A stretch of DNA of 64,000 nucleotides from contig NZ_CM001240.1 in assembly GCF_000230835.1 (NCBI RefSeq), forward strand, positions 2,674,501-2,738,500, in the 5' to 3' direction. Of the stretch, positions 8,211 through 17,515 are shown in pieces. Positions within the stretch are counted from its first letter, which is position 1. Each line of letters opens with the position of its first letter. The notes under the pieces are model-generated. The model was not told the DNA's origin. It did not search any database and was given only the letters and a program-made list of their open reading frames with translations. The DNA is from Clostridium sp. DL-VIII (GTDB taxonomy: Bacteria > Bacillota > Clostridia > Clostridiales > Clostridiaceae). Position numbers and translations under genes: made by a program.

Positions 8211-10916
8211 ATGATAATGAAAAGAAAATTTATATCTGGATTGTTAGTATTAAGTATTATATTTAGGGTTATACCTAATACTGCTATTACAGCCTTAGCA
8301 GCTACAAGCAGTGGAAGTGTTACAACCGCAGGTTATCTTGGAATACAAGGTTCATATAATCCAGGAGATACTTTTGAAGTTAAAGAGACCTATAATGGTC
8401 ATAGTGATAGTCATCATACTAGCATTGTAATTACAATTAATGGGGCAGTAGTATTTGATCGAGGTGATAGTGGATCAGCAGAAAATGTTGATGCTATTTA
8501 TACAGTGCCAAGAATAACTGGTTCAGGTTGCATTTACACATTTAACTATGATGATTATCCAGACTCATACCTAACAGATAGTAGATGGCAGGTACATCCA
8601 TTCACTATTAATTATGCATCAGCTTATTTAAATATGAGTAGTGCAACTAATAGTACAAGTCAGCAAGATGTATTAAACAATATAATAATCCAAGGAGGAT
8701 TAGGTGGAAGTGCTAGAATTACAGCATGGAATCCAAGTTTGGCTACAGAAATCAGTTCAGGCTCAATTAGTGGAACAGCAGTTATATCATATTCAGATGG
8801 CGGAACTGAAACTGTAAACTTTAATTTACCAATAGCTAAATTGGTTCAGAGTGTAAATAGTGCTGCAACTAAAATTCAAGCTTCATTAGGAAATTTTGTA
8901 GCTAATAATAATACAACAGCAGAGGATATTATAAATGCCGTAAAAACTAATATTACCAATAGTAGTATTACTATTGGTTTTGGAAGTAACTCAGATGCTT
9001 TTCAAATACAAAAAGCAACTTATGATATAGCAGGTTTAATAACAGGAAAGATTTATGTTAGTGACGGATCTTCAAGCACTAATGTTCCAGTAAATATTAC
9101 AATTGCAAAATTACAACTTAATAGCGCTGATTTAACAGATGCTCAAAATGCAGTTGCCAAAGCTGAATCAAGTAAATTGCAAGCTGACGTAGATAGTGCG
9201 CAAATAGCAATTAATAAATTGCCTTTATGCAATACTAAAACTAGCTTACAAACTCGACTTGATGTAATTCAAGAATATATAGATCAGGTCTCAGAAGCAA
9301 CCAAGGCTGTTGAAAAGGCAGAAGATTCAAAAGCACAATTGGATGTAGATGCGGCTAATGAACTTGTAAGCACATTACCAGATAGTCAAGATAAGACAAA
9401 CTTAAAGGAAAGATTAGATGTGGTGCAAGCGATAATCAGTGCTAGAACAGCGGTTGAAAAAGCGGAAGCATCAAAAGTTCAATCTGATGTGGATATAGCT
9501 AAAACACTTGTAGATGCATTATCAGATAGTCAAAATAGGACAGATTTAGAAAGTAGATTAGATGTAATAAAAGCGATAATTAATGCTGTAACAGCGGTTG
9601 AAGAAGCAGAAGGATCAAAAGCTCAATCAGATGTGGACGCAGCTAAGAAACTTGTATATGCATTACCAGATGGTGAAGATAAGGCAGGATTAGAAGGTAG
9701 ATTAGATGTAGTGCAAGAAATAATTAATGCTTTAACAGCAGTTGAAAAGGCAGAAAGCTCAAAGACTCAATCGGATGTAGATGTAGCTAAAGCACTTGTA
9801 GATCTATTGACGGATAGTCAAGAGAAGACAGATTTAAAAGATAGATTAGATTCAGTACAAGCAATAATCGATGCAGCGCAGGCAGTTGATAAAGCAGGGC
9901 AAACTAAAAGTCAAGATGATGCTGATAGTGCACAACAAGATATTAATAAATTGCCTGATGGTCAAGATAAAAGTAACTTACAAGATGAGCTAAATAAAAT
10001 TGAAAATGAAATAAATCAAGAATTACAGGATACTCAAGCTAGTATAGAAGCTGCATTAGGAAACATTAAAGCAACTAATAATACTACAGAACAAAATATT
10101 ATAGATGCAGTTAAAACTAATATTACTAATAGCAATATTTCAATGGCATTTGGAACAGGTGAAGGGCAAGCGTTTACTAAAAAGGATGCAGATTATTCTA
10201 ATACTGGAGCAATAACAGGAACAATTATAGTTAGCAATGGAGCTAAGAGTGTAAATGTTGAAGTTAACTTAGTAATTGATAAGCTTGTTAAGCAATCTAC
10301 TGGTGGCAGTAGTAGTGGGGGAACATCATCACATAGCTCAACAGATGATGAAGTTAATACACAGAATCAATCAAATACAACAACATCAGATACGAAAAAT
10401 GAATCCAATGGTTTGAGAAATATAAATGGTATTTGGCATTACTATGATGCTAACGGAAAAATGATTACAGGTTGGATAGAAATTAATGCATTATGGTACT
10501 ACTTTAAGAGTGATGGAAGTTTAGCAACTGGTTGGTTACTCTGGAACAACAATTGGTATTACTTGAATGAAAGCGGTGGCAAAACTTTAGGAGCAATGCA
10601 GACCGGTTGGATACAATGGAATGGAAAATATTATTATCTAAATCCAAATGAGAATGGATCACAAGGAGCTATGGAAATAGGATGGCTTAAATGGAATAAC
10701 AATTGGTACTATTTAAACTCAGATGGATCAATGAAAATAGGTTGGTTAAATTATAATGGAGTCTGGTACTACTTAGGATCAAATGGAGTTATGGCTATTG
10801 GATGGTTTGAAGATGCAGATGGAACATGGTATTACTTACAGATATCAGGAGTTATGGCCCATGATATAACAATAGATGGTTACTATTTAGATTCAACAGG
10901 CGCATGGGTTCAATAA
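8211..10916 (+). CDS. Large secreted cell-wall-binding repeat protein
   Basis: 901 residues. Signal peptide 1-30 (cut near ALA-A). Residues about 222-301 and 607-693 are two copies of one module (SLGNFVANNNTTAEDIINAV and SLGNIKATNNTTEQNIIDAV). Between them, residues about 302-602 hold six helical repeats of about 50 residues (AVEKAESSK...SDVD...LPD...DKT.L..RLD.VQ.II). A Ser/Gly linker leads to at least six choline-binding-type wall repeats (GWI.....WYYL..DG, residues about 735-901). It should attach to wall polymers at the surface of ICE carriers. A role in mating-cell contact is inference; no enzyme domain is seen. Confidence 0.85.
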   Translation: MIMKRKFISGLLVLSIIFRVIPNTAITALAATSSGSVTTAGYLGIQGSYNPGDTFEVKETYNGHSDSHHTSIVITINGAVVFDRGDSGSAENVDAIYTVPRITGSGCIYTFNYDDYPDSYLTDSRWQVHPFTINYASAYLNMSSATNSTSQQDVLNNIIIQGGLGGSARITAWNPSLATEISSGSISGTAVISYSDGGTETVNFNLPIAKLVQSVNSAATKIQASLGNFVANNNTTAEDIINAVKTNITNSSITIGFGSNSDAFQIQKATYDIAGLITGKIYVSDGSSSTNVPVNITIAKLQLNSADLTDAQNAVAKAESSKLQADVDSAQIAINKLPLCNTKTSLQTRLDVIQEYIDQVSEATKAVEKAEDSKAQLDVDAANELVSTLPDSQDKTNLKERLDVVQAIISARTAVEKAEASKVQSDVDIAKTLVDALSDSQNRTDLESRLDVIKAIINAVTAVEEAEGSKAQSDVDAAKKLVYALPDGEDKAGLEGRLDVVQEIINALTAVEKAESSKTQSDVDVAKALVDLLTDSQEKTDLKDRLDSVQAIIDAAQAVDKAGQTKSQDDADSAQQDINKLPDGQDKSNLQDELNKIENEINQELQDTQASIEAALGNIKATNNTTEQNIIDAVKTNITNSNISMAFGTGEGQAFTKKDADYSNTGAITGTIIVSNGAKSVNVEVNLVIDKLVKQSTGGSSSGGTSSHSSTDDEVNTQNQSNTTTSDTKNESNGLRNINGIWHYYDANGKMITGWIEINALWYYFKSDGSLATGWLLWNNNWYYLNESGGKTLGAMQTGWIQWNGKYYYLNPNENGSQGAMEIGWLKWNNNWYYLNSDGSMKIGWLNYNGVWYYLGSNGVMAIGWFEDADGTWYYLQISGVMAHDITIDGYYLDSTGAWVQ
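9118..10020 (+). repeat. Six tandem coding repeats of about 150 bp
   Basis: The repeats start at AVAKAESSK, AVEKAEDSK, AVEKAEASK, AVEEAEGSK, AVEKAESSK and AVDKAGQTK. The four central units are most alike at DNA level and could gain or lose copies by recombination. Confidence 0.85.
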
Positions 10917-10946
10917 AATATCTCATTCTTGCAAAGAATGTTACAA

Positions 10947-10994
10947 AACAAGGCGTATGTCAACGAATTATTTAAAGTTGATATGCGCTTTTTC
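10947..10994 (+). terminator. Terminator/attenuator directly upstream of the relaxase gene (right copy)
   Basis: AAGGCGTATGTCAAC (10950-10964) pairs with GTTGATATGCGCTT, using some G-T pairs, and is followed by TTTTTC. The relaxase ribosome site GGAGGG begins only a few bases later. The 15-bp 5' arm is repeated at 7465-7479 beside oriT. It may attenuate relaxase transcription. Confidence 0.65.
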
Positions 10995-11011
10995 AATTGG
11001 AGGGATTTTGA

Positions 11012-12202
11012 TTGGAGGAAAGCACGTGGATAAAAGAATTAAAAGAGAAAAGAGCTGATTATGGTATTTCACAAAACAAGCTTGCGATAGCTGTTGGTAT
11101 TACAAGACAATATTTAAGTGATATTGAAACAGGTAAGGCTTTTCCATCCGTAGAAATTCAAACATCTATTATGGAAGCGCTCGAACGTTTTAATCCAGAT
11201 GCACCACTAGAAATGCTATTTGACTATGTGAGGATTCGCTTTCCGACGCTTGATGTTAAGCATGTCGTAGAAGATATTTTGAGACTTAAACTATCCTATA
11301 TGCTTCATGAGGATTACGGTTTTTACTCTTATTCAGAGCATTACTGTATAGGTGATATTTTTGTACTGGTATCTGGCGAAGAAGAAAAGGGAGTACTACT
11401 AGAACTAAAAGGGCGTGGCTGCCGTCAGTTTGAAAATTATCTGCTGGCACAAAAGCGGAGCTGGTATGAATTTTTTATGGATGCACTGGCAGAAGGAGGC
11501 GTAATGAAGCGGCTTGACCTCGCCATAAATGACAGGACGGGAATTTTAAATATTCCCAGTCTTACAGAAAAGTGTAGGAAGGAAGAATGTATTTCCGTGT
11601 TTCGCAGCTTTAAGAATTACCGCAGCGGTGAATTGGTTCGTAAGGATGAAAAAGAGTGTATGGGAAATACACTGTATATTGGTTCTTTGAAGAGCGAAGT
11701 TTATTTGTGCATTTATGAAAAGGATTATGAACAGTACAAGAAAAATGATATTCCAATAGAAGATGCAGAAGTAAAAAATCGTTTTGAAATACGACTTAAG
11801 AATGAAAGAGCTTATTATGCTATTCGTGATTTGATGTTTTATGATAATCCAGAACGTACTGCTTTTAAAATTATCAATCGCTATATTCGTTTTGTGGATA
11901 AAGAGGATGGAAAGTCTCGCAGTGAGTGGAAATTAAATGATGAATGGGCGTGGTTCATTGGAGAAAATAGAGAATCTATGAAGCTTACTACAAAGCCAGA
12001 GCCGTACTCATTTAGACGAACTTTGAATTGGATTTCTCGTCAAGTTGCTCCAACCTTAAAGATGGCTATGAAGCTTGATGAAATTAATGATACGCAGATT
12101 ATAAATGAGATTATCACTAATGCAAAGCTTACAGAAAGACATGAGAAAATATTAAAACAGCAGGCAGCTGCGGTTGGGGAGATGATAACTGACCCTATAT
12201 AA
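11012..12202 (+). CDS. Rolling-circle relaxase (Tn916 Orf20, Rep_trans type with HTH)
   Basis: 396 residues starting at TTG behind GGAGGG; the start MEESTWIKEL equals that of Tn916 Orf20. Residues about 5-60 form an Xre-type helix-turn-helix (ISQNKLAIAVGITRQYLSDIETGK). The rest is the Rep_trans relaxase domain (GVMKRLDLAINDRTGILNIP, NRFEIRLKNERAYYA). It nicks oriT and leads the strand into the recipient. The frame is intact. An alternative GTG at 11026 is out of frame. Confidence 0.93.
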   Translation: MEESTWIKELKEKRADYGISQNKLAIAVGITRQYLSDIETGKAFPSVEIQTSIMEALERFNPDAPLEMLFDYVRIRFPTLDVKHVVEDILRLKLSYMLHEDYGFYSYSEHYCIGDIFVLVSGEEEKGVLLELKGRGCRQFENYLLAQKRSWYEFFMDALAEGGVMKRLDLAINDRTGILNIPSLTEKCRKEECISVFRSFKNYRSGELVRKDEKECMGNTLYIGSLKSEVYLCIYEKDYEQYKKNDIPIEDAEVKNRFEIRLKNERAYYAIRDLMFYDNPERTAFKIINRYIRFVDKEDGKSRSEWKLNDEWAWFIGENRESMKLTTKPEPYSFRRTLNWISRQVAPTLKMAMKLDEINDTQIINEIITNAKLTERHEKILKQQAAAVGEMITDPI

Positions 12203-12246
12203 GCAGATTTATATAAAAGAATTTAAATAAGGGAAGGAGAAGTTTT

Positions 12247-12468
12247 ATGAATTTCGGACAGAATCTATATAATTGGTTTTTATCAAACGCGCAATCTTTG
12301 GTACTTATGGCGATTGTGGTTATTGGAGTTTACTTAGGCTTTAAGCGAGAATTCTCAAAGCTTATAGGGTTCTTAGTTATTGCTTTAATTGCTGTTGGAC
12401 TTGTATTTAATGCTTCAGGTGTTAAGGATATCTTATTAGAACTATTCAATAAAATTATAGGTGCTTAG
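12247..12468 (+). CDS. Small membrane protein, Tn916 Orf19-like
   Basis: 73 residues with two transmembrane helices (about 17-34 and 38-58) behind AAGGAG. Nearly identical to Orf19 of Tn916 (MNFGQNLYNWFLSNAQSLVL). By position and size it corresponds to the small ConC-type membrane component of ICEBs1, but that equivalence is inference. Confidence 0.88.
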   Translation: MNFGQNLYNWFLSNAQSLVLMAIVVIGVYLGFKREFSKLIGFLVIALIAVGLVFNASGVKDILLELFNKIIGA

Positions 12469-12479
12469 GAGGTATCAGA

Positions 12480-12980
12480 ATGGAGATGCGGGTTTACATT
12501 GCTAATTTAGGTAAATACAATGAAGGAGAACTTGTTGGAGAATGGTTTACTCCACCTATTGACATAGAAGATATGAAAGAAAAAATAGGTTTAAATGGTG
12601 AATATGAAGAATATGCTATACATGATTTTGAACTTCCTTTTGACATTGATGAATATACTCCAATTGAAGAAGTTAACCGTTTATGTGCTTTAGCTGAAGA
12701 ATTAGAAGGAACGCCTATTGAACTTGAAATGAGAGAGATTCAAAATAACTTCTTTAGCAGCTTTGAAGAAATGGCAGAGCATGTTGATGACATTATCTAT
12801 TACCCAGACTGTGATGATATGGAAGATGTAGCGCGTTATCTTATTGAGGAAACAGGAACTTTAGGAGAAATTCCAGCCAGTTTGCAAAACTATATCGACT
12901 ACGAAGCCTACGGAAGAGATCTAGAGATAGAAGGAAATTTTCTTGTTACAGCTCATGGCATTTTTGAATATATAGGATAA
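12480..12980 (+). CDS. ardA: Antirestriction protein ArdA (Tn916 Orf18)
   Basis: 166 residues, very acidic, start ATG 11 bp after orf19 behind AGGAGG. Sequence such as VYIANLGKYNEGELVGEW and the end FLVTAHGIFEYIG are typical of ArdA, a DNA mimic that blocks type I restriction enzymes after transfer. Full length. Confidence 0.93.
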   Translation: MEMRVYIANLGKYNEGELVGEWFTPPIDIEDMKEKIGLNGEYEEYAIHDFELPFDIDEYTPIEEVNRLCALAEELEGTPIELEMREIQNNFFSSFEEMAEHVDDIIYYPDCDDMEDVARYLIEETGTLGEIPASLQNYIDYEAYGRDLEIEGNFLVTAHGIFEYIG

Positions 12981-13072
12981 CAATTAAATAGTGGGTGATT
13001 AATAATAGATTTTACAGGGCAGCTCTTATTTATGGAGCTGCCTTTTTTATGCAAAAAAGAAAGGAGTATTAT

Positions 13073-13465
13073 ATGAAAAAAATACGAAGCTATACAAGTA
13101 TATGGTCAGTAGAAAAAGTACTGTATTCCATAAATGATTTTAAGCTACCGTTTCCAATTACTTTTACTCAAATGACATGGTTTGTGCTGTCACTGTTTGC
13201 AGTTATGTTACTAGGAAATGTACCACCACTCTCTATGATAAATGGGGCTTTTTTAAAATATTTTGGAATTCCTGTAGCTATTACTTGGTTTATGTGTCAG
13301 AAGACCTTTGATGGAAAGAAACCTTATGGATTTTTAAAATCTGCTATCACCTATATTATCAGGCATAAAGTTACTTATGCGGGAAAACCAGTAAAGCTGC
13401 ATAAGCAGAAAATAAATGAAGAAATCACTATAGTAAGGAGTGAAATTTATGGCATATCCGATTAA
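13073..13465 (+). CDS. tcpE: Conjugal transfer membrane protein TcpE (Tn916 Orf17)
   Basis: 130 residues from the ATG at 13073 behind AAAGGAG. The frame runs back to 12995 but the Tn916 protein starts here (YTSIW.VEKVLY.INDFKLP). Two membrane helices, then a cytoplasmic C-terminus. The TcpE/ConD type is part of the mating channel. Its end overlaps the start of orf16 by 17 bp. Confidence 0.9.
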   Translation: MKKIRSYTSIWSVEKVLYSINDFKLPFPITFTQMTWFVLSLFAVMLLGNVPPLSMINGAFLKYFGIPVAITWFMCQKTFDGKKPYGFLKSAITYIIRHKVTYAGKPVKLHKQKINEEITIVRSEIYGISD

Positions 13466-13872
13466 ATATATTGAAAATAATTTAGTATTGAATCATGATG
13501 GAGAATGTTTTGCTTACTATGAGCTTATACCATATAATTATTCTTTTCTGTCAGCAGAGCAGAAATTTATTGTGCATGATAGCTTTCGTCAACTAATAGC
13601 ACAAAATCGTGATGGTAAAATTCATGCCTTGCAGATTAGTACCGAATCTAGCATAAGAGCGACGCAGGAACGCTCAAAGCAGGAAGTAACAGGAAGGCTT
13701 AAAGAAGTTGCATATGAAAAAATAGACGAGCAAACAGAGGCTTTAATTTCTATGATTGGTGATAATCAGATTGATTATCGCTTTTTTATTGTATAGGAAA
13801 GTATAAAAATCGCGCTCGCTGAAAGCGCGGCGTAGACTTGCATTAGAAAAATATATGTGGTAAATTGATGAA

Positions 13873-15102
13873 ATGATTAAGAGTAAATTAAGAAGAATAT
13901 TAGAGGAAAATTGGAATGAATTTTATAAAAGATATAAAAACAGAATTAGACCTAGTGTTATTGCAGAAGTAAAAAAAGTTATGAAATGCAAGGATATAAG
14001 TAATGGTTATATTGAATTAAAATGTAAGGAATGTGGCGAAATAAAGAAAGTTGGGTTCACTTGTAAAAGTAGATTTTGTACATCATGTGGAAAGGTTTAT
14101 GTTGATAATTGGGTTAATGGAATGCTGGGAAAATTAATAAATGTAAAGCATAGACATATGGTATTTACAATACCAGAGGAACTTAGAAATTACTTCGGAA
14201 GAGAAAGAGATAGGCTGAAGTTACTTCCGCAATGTGCAGCTAAAGCTGTTACGAGTTGGATGTATAAGCAAAATAAAAAAGAAGAATTTATACCTGGAAT
14301 TATAGCAGTTATACATACTTTTGGACGAGATTTAAAGTGGAATCCCCACGTCCACATGATGGTTACAGAAGGTGGAAAGGGTAAGCTAACTACCTGGAGA
14401 AATTTTAAATATTTTTCGTATGAAGCATTAAGAAAGAGATGGCAAAAAATATTATTAGATGAAATAATAAAAAGAGAAGGAAATAAAGATAGTTTTAGAC
14501 GATTAAAGAACAAAATATATAAAAATAATAAAGATGGATTTTATGTTCATGCTAAAAATGAAATAAAATCAGCAAAGATAGCTGCAAAATATATTGGAAG
14601 ATATGTTGGACGACCTGCGATAGCAGAATCAAGAATAATTGCGTATGATGGTGAAAGTGTAACATTTAAATATAAAAGACATGAAGACAATAAAGAAATA
14701 ATAGAGAAAGTGCCAGTCTTTGAGTTTATAAAAAAAGTTATAATACATATACCAGACAAGAATTTTAAAATGGTGAGATATTTTGGACTGTATTCGAGGA
14801 GATGTAAGGATAAAGATCAATTTATCAAGATGATAGATAAGAAAATAATACAAATTAAGAAATCAATAGAAAAGTGGGAATATCGAATTCTTGCGTCTTT
14901 TGGGGTAGATCCATGCAAATGTTCTAAATGTGGTGGTAAGATGAGATTTAATGATATAGTGTATCCACGATACGGCTCGATGCGAGAATATTTTAAAGAT
15001 AAATTTATAAGTGAAGGGAAAGAAAAATTAGAAAACATCCTGGAAATATATGCAATTGCAAAAGGAGTACTATATGGTAAAATAAAGCCGACAACAACAT
15101 AG
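13873..15102 (+). CDS. IS91-family transposase (HUH, Y2)
   Basis: 409 residues. N-terminal zinc-binding region (CKECGE...CKSRFCTSCGK), HUH motif in WNPHVHMMVTEGG, and the two-tyrosine motif YIGRY (YxxxY) followed by VGRPAI. A C-terminal CKCSKCGGKM adds a second zinc site. This is a rolling-circle transposase of normal length with all key residues present, so it may be active. Confidence 0.92.
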   Translation: MIKSKLRRILEENWNEFYKRYKNRIRPSVIAEVKKVMKCKDISNGYIELKCKECGEIKKVGFTCKSRFCTSCGKVYVDNWVNGMLGKLINVKHRHMVFTIPEELRNYFGRERDRLKLLPQCAAKAVTSWMYKQNKKEEFIPGIIAVIHTFGRDLKWNPHVHMMVTEGGKGKLTTWRNFKYFSYEALRKRWQKILLDEIIKREGNKDSFRRLKNKIYKNNKDGFYVHAKNEIKSAKIAAKYIGRYVGRPAIAESRIIAYDGESVTFKYKRHEDNKEIIEKVPVFEFIKKVIIHIPDKNFKMVRYFGLYSRRCKDKDQFIKMIDKKIIQIKKSIEKWEYRILASFGVDPCKCSKCGGKMRFNDIVYPRYGSMREYFKDKFISEGKEKLENILEIYAIAKGVLYGKIKPTTT

Positions 15103-15117
15103 TTGGAGGGATGTTAA

Positions 15118-15312
15118 GTGAAAGATATAATACCATATAAATGTTTAAATTGTGGAATAACAGAAAATATACCTAGGGAGGTTGTAGAATACTTTGATGA
15201 GATGGATCAAAGTAATATAGATGAACCGCCTTGTTTTTCATGCGAAAAATGTGGTGGAGTTATGAGACCTAAAGAATACAATGGGGTATATGGCAAAAGT
15301 TATAAACTATAA
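15118..15312 (+). CDS. Zinc-ribbon passenger protein of the IS91-family element
   Basis: 64 residues, GTG start behind TTGGAGGG, 15 bp after the transposase. Four cysteines in two pairs (CLNCG and CEKCG) suggest a zinc ribbon. It lies inside the element, so it moves with it. Function unknown; an accessory to transposition or an RNA/DNA-binding modulator are possibilities. Confidence 0.65.
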   Translation: MKDIIPYKCLNCGITENIPREVVEYFDEMDQSNIDEPPCFSCEKCGGVMRPKEYNGVYGKSYKL

Positions 15313-15316
15313 GAAG

Positions 15317-15357
15317 AAAACCATAGAGGAACAGCAATCTCTATGGTTTTTAATTTA
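15317..15357 (+). terminator. Terminator inside the IS91-family element
   Basis: AAACCATAGAG / CTCTATGGTTT with a 10-nt loop and trailing T. It would stop transcripts from the transposase running into the 3' part of orf16. Confidence 0.8.
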
Positions 15358-17515
15358 ACTATTAATAATTTCTCCGAAGGAGCGTGTCGCAGACACTTTT
15401 GTTCTTGGCTTTAAGCTTCTGTTAAATGATCAGGAAGTAACAATAAAGAATATTAGGCAGGAAGCAGCAAACGCACTTTCTGATTTCTTAAAGGATGTAA
15501 ACCATAAATTTATGGGCGATTTCGTGTCAATGAGTAATAATGAAATTGGACGTTTTACAAAGATGGAGAAATTATTGGAGAATAAAATTTCTCGCCGTTT
15601 TAAAGTTCGACGCTTAGATAAAAATGATTTCGGTTATCTTATTGAACATTTATATGGTCAGACTGGAACAGCCTATGAAGATTATGAATATTACTTGCCT
15701 AGTAAGAAGTTTAAGCATGAGACTTTGGTAAAACGCTACGACTTATTGAAACCTACTCGTTGCTTGATTGAAGAAAATCAGCGTTACTTAAAAATTGAAC
15801 ATGAGGAATCAACGGTATATGTGGCTTACTTTACAATCAACTCTATTGTAGGAGAATTAGACTTTCCATCTTCTGAGATTTTTTATTATCAGCAACAACA
15901 ATTCACTTTTCCTATTGATACAAGTATGAACGTCGAAATAGTAGCGAATAAGAAAGCTTTGTCTACCATTCGTAATAAAAAAAAGGAATTAAAAGATCTT
16001 GATAATCATGCTTTAGAAAGTGATACAGAAACAAGCTCAAATGTTATGGAAGCTTTGGACAGTGTAAATGAGTTAGAAACAAACTTAGACCAGAGTAAAG
16101 AATCTATGTATAAACTTAGTTATGTCATAAGGGTATCCGCGCCAGACCTAGATGAATTAAAGCGTAGATGTAATGAAGTAAAAGACTTTTACGACGATTT
16201 GAATGTTAAACTTGCAAGACCTTTTGGAGATATGATGGGCCTGAACAATGAATTCATTCCTGCAAGCAAAAGATATATGAATGATTATATACAATATGTT
16301 ACTTCTGATTTTCTTGCTGGTTTAGGCTTTGGAGCAACTCAAATGCTCGGGGAAACAGAAGGGATTTATATAGGGTATAACCTTGATACAGGACGAAATG
16401 TATATTTAAAACCCGCCCTTGCAAGTCAAGGTGTTAAAGGTTCTGTTACTAATGCCCTGGCTGCTGCATTTGTCGGTTCTTTAGGTGGTGGAAAATCATT
16501 TTCTAATAATATGATTATATATTATTCTGTATTATTTGGAGCACAGGCTGTTATTGTAGATCCTAAATCTGAACGTGGAAGCTGGAAAGAAACGCTACCT
16601 GAAATTGCGAAGGAAATTAATATCGTAAATCTTACAAGCGAAGAAAGTAATAAAGGACTGCTTGACCCTTATGTGATTATGAAAAGACCAAAAGATTCTG
16701 AAAGTTTAGCGATTGATATATTAACCTTTCTTACAGGTATTTCTTCTCGTGATGGTGAGAAGTTTCCAGTATTAAGAAAAGCAATAAGAGCTGTGACAAA
16801 GAGTGAAAAAAGAGGATTATTACTTGTTATAGATGAATTGAGAGCTGAAAATACTGCAATAAGTAATAGTATTGCAGAGCATATAGAATCATTTATAGAT
16901 TATGACTTTGCACATTTGCTATTTTCAGATGGTTCTATTTCTCAATCTATTAGCTTAGAAAAACAGCTAAATATTATACAAGTTGCTGATTTAGTGCTTC
17001 CAGATAAGGAAACCTCATTTGAAGAATATACCACAATGGAACTTCTTTCAGTGGCTATGTTAATTGTTATTAGTACTTTTGCTCTTGACTTCATACATTC
17101 TGATCGTAGCATTTTTAAAATTGTAGACCTTGACGAAGCATGGAGTTTCTTACAGGTAGCACAAGGAAAAACACTTTCAATGAAGCTTGTAAGAGCTGGT
17201 AGAGCTATGAATGCAGGAGTATATTTTGTAACTCAAAATACTACTGATCTATTGGATGAAAAGCTTAAAAATAATTTAGGATTAAAATTTGCCTTTCGTT
17301 CTACAGATATTAATGAGATAAAGAAAACTTTAGAATTTTTTGGAGTGGATAAGGAGGATGAAAATAACCAAAAACGCTTACGTGATCTGGAAAATGGACA
17401 GTGCCTATTCAGTGATTTATATGGTAGAGTTGGAGTAATACAATTCCATCCAATTTTTGAAGAATTGCTACATGCGTTTGATACACGTCCACCAGTAAAA
17501 AGAGAGGTGGGATAA

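Larger units (their letters stand above)
13791..15400 (+). mobile_element. IS91-family insertion sequence in orf16
   Basis: About 1610 bp holding a Y2-type HUH transposase and a small zinc-ribbon gene. The boundaries follow from the interrupted orf16 reading frame: the host sequence ATT|GTTCTTGG is rebuilt with no target duplication. The right end abuts GTTC, and IS91-type elements are known to insert next to GTTC/CTTG. Ends carry small hairpins: CGCGCT/AGCGCG at the left, CTCC/GGAG and GTGTC/GACAC at the right. Confidence 0.88.
13449..17515 (+). pseudogene. VirB4-type conjugation ATPase (Tn916 Orf16) split by IS91-family insertion
   Basis: The 5' part (13449-13790, 114 codons, MAYPIKYIENNLVLNHDGE) and the 3' part (15401-17515, from VLGFKLLLNDQEV) join exactly in frame as ...RFFI|VLGF... 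once the insertion is removed. The 3' part has an open frame of 667 codons from an ATG at 15512, including Walker A GSLGGGKS and Walker B region IVDLDEAWSF. The protein powers the mating channel. As split, the N-terminal domain is separated from the ATPase domain, so conjugation is probably lost. Whether a shortened ATPase is made from the ATG at 15512 is unknown. Confidence 0.92.

Noticed and set aside
13440..13796. A stand-alone 118-codon gene
   Set aside because: It is the 5' exon-like part of orf16; its stop codon belongs to the IS91-family insertion.
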